From Devosia sp. XK-2 (GTDB taxonomy: Bacteria > Pseudomonadota > Alphaproteobacteria > Rhizobiales > Devosiaceae): a stretch of DNA of 64,000 nucleotides. Shown piece after piece: positions 43,537 through 52,509 of this stretch. Positions within the stretch are counted from its first letter, which is position 1; the number at the start of each line of letters is the position of its first letter. The position numbers were made by a program, and so were the translations under genes. The notes under the pieces were generated by a model that searched no databases, was not told where the DNA came from, and saw only the letters and a list, made by a program, of their open reading frames with translations. The stretch lies in NCBI RefSeq assembly GCF_037113415.1, contig NZ_CP146608.1, positions 2,066,501 through 2,130,500 on the forward strand, written 5' to 3'.

Positions 43537-44124
43537 CTAGAGCAGCTCGCCTGGCGCATAGCGATTGACGACAATTCCGCAATCGTAGCTCTGTGATCCC
43601 AGGAGCGTGAGCTGACGCGCTCCGTCATAAAAAATCGTTTGACCGCCGCCCAACGCCGCCGGATTAGCATAGAGCTGCAGCTCGTCCACGAGCCCCTCCG
43701 CCAAAAGCTCGGAAACAAGGCGTACGCCACCGAAAGTGATAATGTCCCGACCAGGCCCTCGCTTGAGCGCCCTCATCGTTTCAGGCAGAGCTCCCCTGAT
43801 CGCCCGGGTCCGTTCCGCTCGGGGTACAAACGACGTATCGGTAAGCACGATCTTTTCCGCCTCAACAATGTGCCGGGCGAAGGCAAAGTCCGGCAGCGCC
43901 GGATAGAGCTCGGCGATACCCGTCCAGTGCGCAACATAGTCCTCAACCATCAACCGGCTGAGCAATATCGTATCGACTGCCGCCAGTGTGTCGTTGAACT
44001 CCCGCCGTAGCGCCGCGTCCCATGGCCAGTTTTCTACGTAATTCCATAATTGCCATGAAACAGGCCTGTCGGCCCCAACAAACCCATCGGCGGAGGTCTG
44101 CATCAAAACCACCAACTTACGCAT
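43537..44124 (-). CDS. Dihydrofolate-reductase-like protein
   Basis: A 195-residue member of the same DHFR/RibD C-terminal family as the gene at 3868. It shows RKLVVLMQTSADGFVGADRPVSW, AVDTILLSRLMVEDYVAHW (a motif where the usual TxGRxT is replaced), DIITFGGVRLVSELLAEGLVDELQLYANPAALGGGQTIF. Substrate unknown. It diverges from the HxlR gene across 86 bp with a perfect dyad, a layout typical of HxlR control of a redox enzyme. Confidence 0.85.
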   Translation of the reverse strand: MRKLVVLMQTSADGFVGADRPVSWQLWNYVENWPWDAALRREFNDTLAAVDTILLSRLMVEDYVAHWTGIAELYPALPDFAFARHIVEAEKIVLTDTSFVPRAERTRAIRGALPETMRALKRGPGRDIITFGGVRLVSELLAEGLVDELQLYANPAALGGGQTIFYDGARQLTLLGSQSYDCGIVVNRYAPGELL

Positions 44125-44172
44125 CGTTCGCTCCAAAACCAATTGCATTTTACAAGTAGTTGATAGCGAAGG

Positions 44173-44191
44173 CACTTGCATATCGCAAGTG
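44173..44191. promoter_or_regulatory. HxlR operator candidate
   Basis: CACTTGCATATCGCAAGTG, 7-bp perfect arms around a 5-base centre, between the divergent DHFR-like and HxlR genes. It ends 19 bp before the HxlR ATG and lies 48 bp before the DHFR-like ATG, so it can govern both. Confidence 0.75.
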
Positions 44192-44210
44192 GAAATCCTA
44201 GAAGGATGAC

Positions 44211-44630
44211 ATGCGCAACCACAACCGTTCCGGCTGCCCCATCAATCTGACGCTCGAAATTCTCGGCGATCGATGGAGCCTGCTCATCCTGCGCGACATG
44301 ATGTTTGGTGGAAAACGGACTTACAATCAGTTCCTCGAAAGCGACGAGAAGATCGCCACCAACATTCTACGGGATCGCCTGCAGGCGCTGGTCGAGGCGG
44401 GTCTGCTCGTCCGCGCGGCGGACCCGACGCACAAGCAAAGGATCACCTATCGTCTCACCGAAAGCGCCATCCAGCTTGTTCCGGTCATGGCCCATCTCGG
44501 CAATTGGGGACAGAGAACATTGCCGGCCGACGCAGAGCTAGCGGCCAAGGCTCGCGGCATCTTTGCTGGTGGGCCGGCCCATTGGGATGAATTGATGAGC
44601 GCCTTGCGCGCAGAACATCTGGGGATCTGA
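44211..44630 (+). CDS. HxlR-family regulator
   Basis: A 139-residue winged-helix protein. The motif CPINLTLEILGDRWSLLILRDMMFGGKRTYNQFLESDEKIATNILRDRLQALVEAGLL fits HxlR, with cysteine 9 at the spot that often senses aldehydes or quinones. Ribosome site AAGGATG is 5 bases away. It is expected to repress or activate the divergent DHFR-like gene via the dyad in between. A terminator common to both directions lies at 44664-44692. Confidence 0.9.
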   Translation: MRNHNRSGCPINLTLEILGDRWSLLILRDMMFGGKRTYNQFLESDEKIATNILRDRLQALVEAGLLVRAADPTHKQRITYRLTESAIQLVPVMAHLGNWGQRTLPADAELAAKARGIFAGGPAHWDELMSALRAEHLGI

Positions 44631-44663
44631 CCCAGCGGCTCGATCCCTGTAGTTCCGGAGCAA

Positions 44664-44692
44664 CAAAAAAGGCCGGGATTGCTCCCGACCTT
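44664..44692 (-). terminator. Terminator of the VWA gene
   Basis: On the minus strand AGGTCGGGA-GCAA-TCCCGGCCT then TTTTTT, eight of nine pairs, 25 bp past the VWA stop. The same hairpin can also end the convergent HxlR transcript. Confidence 0.85.
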
Positions 44693-44716
44693 CCTGTCGC
44701 ACAAATGGAATCGAAC

Positions 44717-46390
44717 CTATTTCGTCTTGGCCTTAGCTGCGCCCTTTTCGGCTGTGACCTCGACCCTCTCGCCGGCGACCACAGTAAAGGCGGTTTCCGT
44801 CTCGCTATCGTCCTCATAGCGGGTGACGACGACGAAATCGCCGGCGGGAAGCGTGGTCTGATATTCGGTGTCGTAGCCGTAGCCCATCTCTTCGCGATTG
44901 CCCTGAATATCCTTCTTGGCCGAGAAGACCTGGAAGGACTTCGCTTCGGGCATGGAGATGGCGGCAACACCGGCATTGATGACCACATCGACATCGACCC
45001 GTTGGCCGCTGACCACCGTGAACGGCATCTGGGCGCTGGCTGCATTCATCCGCACCTCGGCGACATAATCGCCCGGCGTCAGTTGATATTCATTGCCCGG
45101 GCCATAGCCATAGCCAACCTCTTCGCGCGACCCGTCAATGGCCTGGGCGGCCTTGAAGACATTGACCGCCATGCCACCATCCTCGATGGTCATGCCCTCG
45201 ATATAGCTGCCATTGATCACGGCAAGACCGACGCCGGCCACCAGGTCCTTTTCCACCGTTTCACCGGCGGCGAGGGTGAAAGTCTCGGACACTTCGCCCT
45301 GCCCCACCTTGGCCGTGACGGTGACCTCACCAGCCGGCGCAGCAAATTCGCCCTCGCCATAGCCATAGCTGTCCCCGCCTTCGAAATAGATGTTGAGCGC
45401 TGCCCCATCGGCCACGGGCTCACCTTCTGCGGCATAGGCCCTGACGATCACGGTGCCCGCATTCATCACGAAATAGGGCGCGGCAAGCGCATCGGCGGCT
45501 ATGGTGACGGACTGGGTCTGCTCGACCGGACCATAGCGCACGACCAGATCGTAGTCGCCCGGCGCGATCTGCTTGGTGGGAATACCATAGCCATAGTCGA
45601 TGGTGTCGCCACTCTGGTTGAGTTCCCAATAGACCGGACCGTCATTCTGATCGGTCAGCAGGTCACCGCCTTCGGCCAGGGCCATTTCGATGGTGAAATT
45701 CTTATCGAGCATGGCCGGCTGCGGCGTCGGTTCGGGCTCCGGCGCCGGTTCGGGTTCGGCCTGCGCCACCTCTGCAACGGTGCGGGTCAAAGCCTCGACA
45801 AGGTCGCTGCCATCCTGCGCGGAGAGATATTTGCCGCCGGTATTCTCAGCTAGGCAGGCCACCTGGCGACCTTCTTCGTCCGAAAGGCCGAAACCGAGCA
45901 CATGGGTGGTAAAATCGATACCCTGCGATTCAAGGTCGCTGCCCAAGGCGCAGGGATCCACTTCGCAGGTTTCAAGCCCATCGGTAATCAGAATGACCGT
46001 GGCCTTTTCCTCGGTATAGCGCAGCTCTTCGGCGGCAAGGCGCACCGCATCGCTAAGCGGTGTCATGCCCTTGGGATTGATGTCGCCGGCCGCTTCGGCA
46101 ATGGCCGCGCCCGTGCCAGGGGCCGGCTCGACCAGCATTTCAATATCGGCGCAATTGCCTTTTTCGCGATGACCATAGGTCATCAGGCCCAACTCCAGAT
46201 CGTCCGGCAGCTCGGCCAACACCGAAGACAGCGTCTCGCGCGCAATGGTGATGCGCGCCTTGCCATCGACCTGGGCCCACATGGAACCGGACCCATCCAG
46301 AACGATGACGGCCCGCTCGGCCGCTATCGCCGGGAATGCCAGCCCGATCGCGGCAAGCGCGCCCAGCACGGCCCTACTCAAAAGTCGCAT
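44717..46390 (-). CDS. Secreted VWA-domain protein with YGYG modules
   Basis: A 557-residue exported protein. Signal peptide about residues 1-23 (ends PAIAA). A von Willebrand A domain (about 26-205) has a full metal site: D32, S34, S36 in LDGSGSM, T110 and D137. Then a Pro/Glu linker (PEPAPEPEPTPQP, about 213-225) leads to four related modules, each with a Y-G-Y or YGYG turn (about 266, 342, 427, 504) and mostly a later PGDY/PAGD strand. Cysteines in the VWA domain are paired. Likely a cell-envelope adhesin or scaffold; binding partner unknown. Confidence 0.75.
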   Translation of the reverse strand: MRLLSRAVLGALAAIGLAFPAIAAERAVIVLDGSGSMWAQVDGKARITIARETLSSVLAELPDDLELGLMTYGHREKGNCADIEMLVEPAPGTGAAIAEAAGDINPKGMTPLSDAVRLAAEELRYTEEKATVILITDGLETCEVDPCALGSDLESQGIDFTTHVLGFGLSDEEGRQVACLAENTGGKYLSAQDGSDLVEALTRTVAEVAQAEPEPAPEPEPTPQPAMLDKNFTIEMALAEGGDLLTDQNDGPVYWELNQSGDTIDYGYGIPTKQIAPGDYDLVVRYGPVEQTQSVTIAADALAAPYFVMNAGTVIVRAYAAEGEPVADGAALNIYFEGGDSYGYGEGEFAAPAGEVTVTAKVGQGEVSETFTLAAGETVEKDLVAGVGLAVINGSYIEGMTIEDGGMAVNVFKAAQAIDGSREEVGYGYGPGNEYQLTPGDYVAEVRMNAASAQMPFTVVSGQRVDVDVVINAGVAAISMPEAKSFQVFSAKKDIQGNREEMGYGYDTEYQTTLPAGDFVVVTRYEDDSETETAFTVVAGERVEVTAEKGAAKAKTK

Positions 46391-46750
46391 GAAATTCGCC
46401 CTCCAAACTGAAATATCGCCACGACCGGCGACCATGCTAAAAAAGCCATGCCGGTCATGAAGCCAGCATGAATGGATAGTTCAGATTTGTCCCACCAAGT
46501 TCGCCGCCTGCGAATAGTATTGCGGCAAGAACAGGCGGAGAACTTGATCATGCCGGCTCGACGGCCCCGGGTACAGTAAAACCTCGATCTATGCTGTTCT
46601 CGACATTGCCCGGGCAAGAAACGGCAGCGTCGGCGCCGTGCATTGGCATGCCGATGGCCAAGGGCACCATATTCTGATGACGCCGGATCGCGCGGCACGT
46701 ATGCTGGCGCGATCCTTCCTCGAGTCTTTCCTTACTTCGGATATTGTGAG
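46391..46750. other. 360-bp divergent gap with a 14-bp-arm inverted repeat
   Basis: This gap separates the VWA gene and the DMT transporter, which diverge. Inverted arms AAGTTCGCCGCCTG (46497-46510) and CAGGCGGAGAACTT (46532-46545) match at 13 of 14 positions with 21 bp between. Downstream (about 46550-46745) a plus-strand frame without a start reads like protein (H-W-H-A-D-G-Q-G-H-H near its middle) and may be a gene remnant. Promoters for both neighbours must be here. Confidence 0.4.
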
Positions 46751-47635
46751 ATGCCCGTCGGCGTCATTCTGGCCTTTCTGGCCTATGCCGTATTTTCCAT
46801 GGCAGACGCCCTGATCAAGGCCACAGGTCCGACCCTGTCGGTCTTCGAAATCGCATTTTTCACCACGTCATTCTCTATCATACCGGCCATGCTGACCAAG
46901 CGCGGCGAGCGCTGGCGCGACATTTATCGGCTGCACCACCCTTGGCTGGTGCATCTGCGCTGCCTGACCGCCATTAGCGGTACCGCCTGCGTGATGTACG
47001 CCTTCACCCATATTCCCTTTGCCGAAGTCTATGCCATCGGCTTCACCACGCCCCTGTTCGTGACCCTGCTCTCGGTGCTGGTGCTGCGCGAATATGTGGC
47101 CCTGCATCGCTGGATATTACTGTTCATCAGCTTCATGGGCGTGGTCCTGGTGATCCGGCCGGGCCTGAAAGCGCTGGAAACCGGCCATTTCGTAATGATG
47201 GCCGGCGCCATGCTGGGGGCCGTGACAACCACCGTGCTGCGCCATGTGGCGCCCAAGGAAAGGCGCGTGAGCCTTGTGGGCCTGCAGGTGCTATATTCGG
47301 CGGCCGTCAATGCCGTGCTGATGGCGCCCAGTTTTGTGGTTCCCTCACCGGCGCAGCTCGGCGTCCTGCTCGGCATCGGCCTATTGGGGGGCATGGGCGG
47401 ACTGCTGCTCATTCAGGCCAGCAAGCAGACCCCCGCCAATCTGATCGCCCCGGTGCAATATAGCCAATTGATCTGGGCCATTCTGTTCGGCGCGGTGTTC
47501 TTCGGGGAATATCCGGACTGGATCGCCATTGTGGGCATGGTGATCGTCGTGGGCGCCGGACTGCTCAACGTGCTGAGCGAACGTCCCCGCATCCGCTGGA
47601 AGCCGCGCATCTTCTTCTTCCGCATCGGGCAGTAG
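46751..47635 (+). CDS. EamA/DMT-family transporter
   Basis: A 294-residue integral membrane protein with ten predicted spans, two EamA repeats: ILAFLAYAVFSMADALIKATGPTLSVFEIAFFTT... and VQYSQLIWAILFGAVFFGEYPDWIAIVGMVIVVGAGLL. Typical for exporters of amino acids or metabolites. ATG at 46751 is the family start; an upstream ATG gives an unrelated leader. Substrate unknown. Confidence 0.88.
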   Translation: MPVGVILAFLAYAVFSMADALIKATGPTLSVFEIAFFTTSFSIIPAMLTKRGERWRDIYRLHHPWLVHLRCLTAISGTACVMYAFTHIPFAEVYAIGFTTPLFVTLLSVLVLREYVALHRWILLFISFMGVVLVIRPGLKALETGHFVMMAGAMLGAVTTTVLRHVAPKERRVSLVGLQVLYSAAVNAVLMAPSFVVPSPAQLGVLLGIGLLGGMGGLLLIQASKQTPANLIAPVQYSQLIWAILFGAVFFGEYPDWIAIVGMVIVVGAGLLNVLSERPRIRWKPRIFFFRIGQ

Positions 47636-47640
47636 AACGC

Positions 47641-48222
47641 CTAATGCGTGGTGGTGTCCCAGTAATCCCACCGGCGCACAATGGCCGGCCCGTCGGTCAC
47701 GCTCCGATGAATGACCAGTTTGGAATGCAGATGGGCATTGGACACGCGAGCGGTATGACCGCCCCCGATAACCTCCATGCGCCGCCGGTCCGGTCCGAAA
47801 TAATCGGCCGTTTCGATATAAACGATATCGTGCTTGAGCTGGCTGACCAGCCTGTCCGTCAGTAGCTCCGAATTTTCCGGCAGGCACAGAATGTCGTCAA
47901 ACCCCATTTCGATGTAGCGCAGGAACGTGTCCGCATCGCAATCCTGCGTGATCAGGATGATCGGGGCGAGCTTCACCCGGGGCGATGGGTAATGCCGCAA
48001 CCGATGAAGGATATCGGTCTTTTCCGCATCCTCAGTGGCGAAATGGACGAGAAAGAACAGGTTGGAGACCACCCGTTTGCGCAATTCGGTCACATCGCGG
48101 TAATGCGCGAACAGGCCAAATCCAGTCGCTCGGGCGAAGCGCTCGAGGCTTCTCAACGGCGCGCCGGGCGGGCAACAGGCCACCGCCCCGCATTCGGACA
48201 GGATCGTTGATCGTCCGTTCAT
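47641..48222 (-). CDS. Receiver-like protein lacking the phosphoacceptor
   Basis: A 193-residue protein. Residues 50-130 follow the receiver-domain pattern from its third strand on: NLFFLVHFA (strand 3, where the phosphate-accepting aspartate should be, but no aspartate), PIILITQDCDADTFLRYIEMGFDDILCLP (strand 4, helix 4, strand 5, but the lysine before P is leucine). A tail near 140-148 reads DYFGPDRRR, a motif common after rhizobial receivers. It is likely a degenerate regulator. GGGAGG precedes the ATG. Partner unknown. Confidence 0.55.
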   Translation of the reverse strand: MNGRSTILSECGAVACCPPGAPLRSLERFARATGFGLFAHYRDVTELRKRVVSNLFFLVHFATEDAEKTDILHRLRHYPSPRVKLAPIILITQDCDADTFLRYIEMGFDDILCLPENSELLTDRLVSQLKHDIVYIETADYFGPDRRRMEVIGGGHTARVSNAHLHSKLVIHRSVTDGPAIVRRWDYWDTTTH

Positions 48223-48282
48223 GTCCGTCGACCTCCCAATCGACGGAACGATACTAGCGCAGTGCAGCGGGCGCGAAAATGC

Positions 48283-48318
48283 AAAAAAGCCGTTCAGCAT
48301 GGTGCCACGCTGAACGGC
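48283..48318 (-). terminator. Terminator of alaS
   Basis: On the minus strand GCCGTTCAGC-GTGGCACCAT-GCTGAACGGC, a perfect 10-bp stem followed by TTTTTT, 28 bp after the alaS stop and before the receiver-like gene. Confidence 0.9.
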
Positions 48319-48345
48319 TTCGATAAAATTGCTAGGACGGGCGGA

Positions 48346-50985
48346 CTAGATCAGTGCCCGGATCGCGGCAATGGCGTCATCAGCCTTGGAGCCGTCCGGC
48401 CCACCGCCCTGGGCCATGTCGGGACGGCCGCCGCCGCCCTGCCCGCCCAAAGCCGCCGTAGCCGACTTGATCAGCGTGCCGGCTGCATAGCGGCTGGTCA
48501 GGTCATCGGTAACGCCTATGGCCACCGTACCCTTGCCGTCCTCGCCCTTGAGCACCATGACCACCACGCCCGAGCCGACGCGTTTCTTTTCCGCATCCAC
48601 GACCGACTTGATGTCCTTGGCGGCCACGCCCTCGACGACACGGCCGACAAAGGTCACACCATTGATGGTTTCGCTGGCATCGCCGCCGGCGCCGCCACCG
48701 CCCAGCGCCAGCTTCTGGCGAGCATCGGCCAGGGCCTTCTCCGCGTTTTTGAGCTGGTTCTGCAGGGCCTCGATGCGGTCGAGCACGTCATGCGTGCCCG
48801 AGCGCAACAGTCCGGCCGCCGAGGCCACAATATTGGTACTGGTATTGCCGCGATGGCGGGCCGCATTGCCCGTCAGCGCCTCGATGCGGCGCACCCCGGC
48901 GGCAACGGCACCCTCGGAGACGACCGAGACCAGGCCAATATCGCCCGTGCGGCGCACATGGGTGCCGCCACATAGTTCCACCGACCAACCAAGGCCATTG
49001 CCCGACGGTTCGCCCATGGACACCACGCGCACTTCATCACCGTATTTTTCGCCGAACAGCGCCCGAGCGCCCGATTCCTTGGCCTCATCGACACCCATCA
49101 GGCGCGTCTCGACCGGGCTGTTCTGGAGAATGATCGCATTGGCAATATCCTCCACCTCGGCCATTTCCTGCGGCGTCATCGGCTTGGTATGCACAAAGTC
49201 AAAGCGCAGGCGGTCGGCCGAAACCAGCGACCCTTTCTGGGCAACGTGATCGCCCAGCACCAGGCGCAGAGCCTCATGTAGCAAATGGGTGGCCGAGTGA
49301 TTGGCACGGATCGCCGAGCGGCGCTCGTGATCAACGATCAATTCGACGGCCTGCCCGCGCTTGAGCGTACCCTCGGTGACCTTGACCTTATGGGCGAAGA
49401 CGCCGTGATGCTTGCCGGTATCCAGCACCTGGGCGGCAAAACCTTCGCCCTTGATCACGCCACTATCGCCGACCTGGCCACCGCTTTCGCCATAAAAGGG
49501 GGTCTGATTGACCACCACAATGCCGTCCTGACCGGCAGCGATCGCGTCGACTTCGCTTCCCTCGATCAGAAGCGCCTTGACCTCGCCCTCGGCGACCTCG
49601 GTCTCATAGCCGAGAAATTCGGTGGGGCCGAGCTTGTCGGCCAGGCCATACCAGACCGTATCGGTAGCGGCCTCACCCGAACCGGCCCAATTCTTGCGCG
49701 CCTCGGCCTTCTGCTGGGCCATGGCGGCGTCGAACCCGGCCTGGTCGACCGAAATATTGCGCGACCGCAACGCATCTTGGGTCAGGTCGAGCGGGAAGCC
49801 ATAGGTGTCATAGAGTTTAAACGCGGTAGCGCCATCGAGCACGGCTCCCTCGCCCAGATCGGCGGTCTCGGCCTCGAGAATCTGCAGGCCACGGCCCAGC
49901 GTCTTGAGGAAACGACCCTCTTCGAGGCGCACGGTCTCAGCGATCATGGCCTCGCCACGGCTGAGCTCAGGATAGGCCTGGCCCATTTCACGCACCAGTG
50001 TCGGCACCAACTTGTGGATCACCGGCTCATTGGCACCCAAAAGGGTCGCATGGCGCATGGCACGGCGCATGATGCGCCGCAGCACATAGCCGCGGCCCTC
50101 ATTGGAGGGCAGAACGCCCTCGGCAATCAGGAAGCTCATGGAGCGCAAATGGTCGGCAATGACGCGCAGACTGCGATTGCCCGGACCGTCAATATCGGCA
50201 TTGGTGGCATTGGCCGCAGCCCCGATCAGTGCCCTGAACAGATCGATGTCATAATTGTCGTGCACGCCCTGCATGACCGCAGCAATGCGCTCGAGCCCCA
50301 TGCCGGTGTCGATCGAGGGACGCGGCAGGCCAGTGCGAGACCCATCGCCATGCTGCTCATATTGCATGAACACCAGGTTCCATATCTCGATCCAGCGATC
50401 GCCATCTTCCTCGGGCGAACCCGGAGGGCCGCCCCAGACCTTATCGCCGTGGTCGTAGAAAATTTCCGAGCAGGGACCGCAGGGGCCGGTGTCGCCCATC
50501 TGCCAGAAATTGGACTTGGCCCCGAGACGCACAATGCGGTCTTCGGACAGGCCAGCAATCTTTTTCCAAAGCTCGAGGGCCTCGTCATCGTCCTCGTAGA
50601 CAGTGACCATGAGCCTGTCTCGAGGCAGCGCCCAATCCTTGGTGAGCAGGGTCCAGGCCAGTTCGATGGCGCGATCCTTGAAATAATCGCCGAAGGAGAA
50701 ATTCCCCAACATTTCAAAGAAGGTGTGGTGGCGCGCAGTGAAACCGACATTGTCGAGATCGTTATGCTTACCCCCGGCGCGTACGCATTTCTGCGCCGTC
50801 GAGGCCGTTGAATAGGGACGCTTTTCGACCCCCGTAAAGACGTTCTTGAACTGCACCATGCCCGCATTGGTGAACATCAGCGTCGGATCGTTGCGCGGCA
50901 CCAAAGGGCTGGAGGCGACAGGTTCGTGGCCGTTCCGTGTAAAGTAACCGACAAAGCTGGAACGAAGATCGTTTACGCTGGTCAT
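48346..50985 (-). CDS. alaS: Alanyl-tRNA synthetase
   Basis: The 879-residue enzyme that charges tRNA-Ala. The class-II catalytic core has [17 protein letters not shown] near 36 and [17 protein letters not shown] near 165. The editing domain has HxxxH in [15 protein letters not shown] near 565 and CxxxH in [15 protein letters not shown] near 667. A C-Ala domain with Gly-rich [10 protein letters not shown] follows from about 760. A strong terminator follows the stop; recA lies upstream on the same strand with its own terminator. Confidence 0.97.
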   Translation of the reverse strand: MTSVNDLRSSFVGYFTRNGHEPVASSPLVPRNDPTLMFTNAGMVQFKNVFTGVEKRPYSTASTAQKCVRAGGKHNDLDNVGFTARHHTFFEMLGNFSFGDYFKDRAIELAWTLLTKDWALPRDRLMVTVYEDDDEALELWKKIAGLSEDRIVRLGAKSNFWQMGDTGPCGPCSEIFYDHGDKVWGGPPGSPEEDGDRWIEIWNLVFMQYEQHGDGSRTGLPRPSIDTGMGLERIAAVMQGVHDNYDIDLFRALIGAAANATNADIDGPGNRSLRVIADHLRSMSFLIAEGVLPSNEGRGYVLRRIMRRAMRHATLLGANEPVIHKLVPTLVREMGQAYPELSRGEAMIAETVRLEEGRFLKTLGRGLQILEAETADLGEGAVLDGATAFKLYDTYGFPLDLTQDALRSRNISVDQAGFDAAMAQQKAEARKNWAGSGEAATDTVWYGLADKLGPTEFLGYETEVAEGEVKALLIEGSEVDAIAAGQDGIVVVNQTPFYGESGGQVGDSGVIKGEGFAAQVLDTGKHHGVFAHKVKVTEGTLKRGQAVELIVDHERRSAIRANHSATHLLHEALRLVLGDHVAQKGSLVSADRLRFDFVHTKPMTPQEMAEVEDIANAIILQNSPVETRLMGVDEAKESGARALFGEKYGDEVRVVSMGEPSGNGLGWSVELCGGTHVRRTGDIGLVSVVSEGAVAAGVRRIEALTGNAARHRGNTSTNIVASAAGLLRSGTHDVLDRIEALQNQLKNAEKALADARQKLALGGGGAGGDASETINGVTFVGRVVEGVAAKDIKSVVDAEKKRVGSGVVVMVLKGEDGKGTVAIGVTDDLTSRYAAGTLIKSATAALGGQGGGGRPDMAQGGGPDGSKADDAIAAIRALI

Positions 50986-51105
50986 GCAGAGGCTTTCTTG
51001 GGCGAGAATGCGAACGCATCCTTGGAAGAATTTTGAGGCTTTCTATCCCGCAGGACTTGGCCCTGTCCAGCATCGTGGCACCCCCAATCCCGCCTAAAAG
51101 GCAAG

Positions 51106-51131
51106 AAAAAGGCACCGGATAACCGGTGCCT
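51106..51131 (-). terminator. Terminator of recA
   Basis: On the minus strand AGGCACCGG-TTAT-CCGGTGCCT followed by TTTTC, a perfect nine-pair stem 31 bp after the recA stop. Confidence 0.9.
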
Positions 51132-51161
51132 CAAAGCAATGCATGGGATCGTCCGGACCGA

Positions 51162-52235
51162 TCAATCCTCGCCGCTGTCGCTGTCGTCGCCGCCATCGAC
51201 CAGAAGGACCTCGCCCAGCAACCCCGAACTCTCGCGCACACCCTGTTCGATCGTGGCAGCGATTTCGGGATTGTCCTTGAGGAACTGACGCGAATTCTCA
51301 CGCCCCTGCCCCAGCCGCTGGCTGTCCCAGGAGAACCAGGCGCCGGACTTTTCGACAATGCCCGACTTGACGCCCAGATCGAGCAATTCGCCAGTCTTGG
51401 ATATGCCCTCGCCATACATGATGTCGAATTCGACCTGACGGAACGGCGGCGCCAGCTTGTTCTTGACCACCTTGACGCGGGTCTGGTTGCCGACGATCTC
51501 CTCGCGATCCTTGATCGCGCCGATACGGCGGATATCGAGACGCACCGAGGCATAGAACTTCAGCGCATTGCCGCCGGTCGTGGTTTCGGGCGAACCATAC
51601 ATAACGCCGATCTTCATGCGTATCTGGTTGATGAAGATGACAAGGCACTTGGACTTGGAGATGGACGAGGTCAACTTGCGCATGGCCTGGCTCATCAAGC
51701 GCGCCTGCTGGCCGGGTAGGCTGTCGCCCATTTCACCTTCCAGTTCGGCGCGCGGCGTAAGCGCGGCAACCGAGTCGACCACCAGAACGTCAATGGCGCC
51801 CGACCGCACCAGCGTATCGGTGATCTCCAGGGCCTGTTCGCCGGCATCGGGCTGGGAGATCAGCAGATCATCGACATTGACGCCAAGCTTGCGCGCATAG
51901 ACGGGGTCCAACGCATGCTCGGCATCGACGAAGGCGCAAATGCCACCCTTGCGCTGCGCTTCGGCAATGACGTGCAAAGCCAGCGTGGTTTTGCCCGAGC
52001 TTTCCGGCCCGAAAATTTCAACGATACGGCCCTTGGGCAGCCCGCCAATGCCGAGCGCGATGTCCAGGCCAAGCGAACCGGTCGAGATCGCCTCGACCTC
52101 AATGGCCGAGTTCTCACCCAGGCGCATGATCGAGCCCTTGCCGAAATTCCGCTCGATCTGGCTCAGCGCTGCGGCAAGAGCCTTATCCTTGTCCATCGAT
52201 CCACCCTCAACGACGCGAAGCGGCGAAGCTGCCAT
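51162..52235 (-). CDS. recA: Recombinase RecA
   Basis: The 357-residue ATP-dependent strand-exchange protein, also the co-protease that triggers LexA cleavage. Walker A is G-P-E-S-S-G-K-T (76-83), Walker [13 protein letters not shown] near 153, and the L1/L2 loops and C-terminal acidic tail ([11 protein letters not shown]) are intact. The N-terminus [30 protein letters not shown] fits rhizobial RecA; a shorter start at the internal Met is possible. The promoter region carries the inverted repeat described at 52317-52365. Confidence 0.97.
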   Translation of the reverse strand: MAASPLRVVEGGSMDKDKALAAALSQIERNFGKGSIMRLGENSAIEVEAISTGSLGLDIALGIGGLPKGRIVEIFGPESSGKTTLALHVIAEAQRKGGICAFVDAEHALDPVYARKLGVNVDDLLISQPDAGEQALEITDTLVRSGAIDVLVVDSVAALTPRAELEGEMGDSLPGQQARLMSQAMRKLTSSISKSKCLVIFINQIRMKIGVMYGSPETTTGGNALKFYASVRLDIRRIGAIKDREEIVGNQTRVKVVKNKLAPPFRQVEFDIMYGEGISKTGELLDLGVKSGIVEKSGAWFSWDSQRLGQGRENSRQFLKDNPEIAATIEQGVRESSGLLGEVLLVDGGDDSDSGED

Positions 52236-52316
52236 AATGCTGTCTCCTTATTTCACGCTCCCGGGGCCCATGCAACGAGAGGTGATCAATGCCAGATGTC
52301 TTCAATTCGTGCTTTA

Positions 52317-52365
52317 TTTGTTCTCATTTTGTTTCATTTTCGTCAAGAGACAAAATGAGAACAAA
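52317..52365. promoter_or_regulatory. LexA-like inverted repeat upstream of recA
   Basis: TTTGTTCTCATTTTGT (52317-52332) and its exact complement (52350-52365) flank a 17-base spacer, 82 bp before the recA start. The left arm extends to GTTC-TCATTTT-GTTT (52320-52334), one mismatch from the alphaproteobacterial LexA box GTTC-N7-GTTC. The right arm read on the other strand is GTTC-TCATTTT-GTCT. This fits one or two LexA sites for recA and possibly for the divergent AraD1 gene. Confidence 0.65.
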
Positions 52366-52509
52366 ACATCCAGCAGCAAAGGACCGCACCGCCGTGCAGA
52401 TAGAGCGATTCTGTTTGACCGTCAGCCCGGGCAGAAAAGTATGATTTTTGACTGGACAGTTGCCCACCGGAACAGTTTTATGCCGCCAACGCCAAACCGG
52501 GGACCACTC

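Noticed and set aside
42050..43582. 510-codon minus-strand frame opposite icd
   Set aside because: Antisense shadow of a strongly conserved gene. It starts in a regulator region and has low-complexity His/Gly-rich translation.
49285..50811. 508-codon plus-strand frame opposite alaS
   Set aside because: Mirror of the alaS coding strand. No domain, no ribosome site, composition typical of antisense frames.
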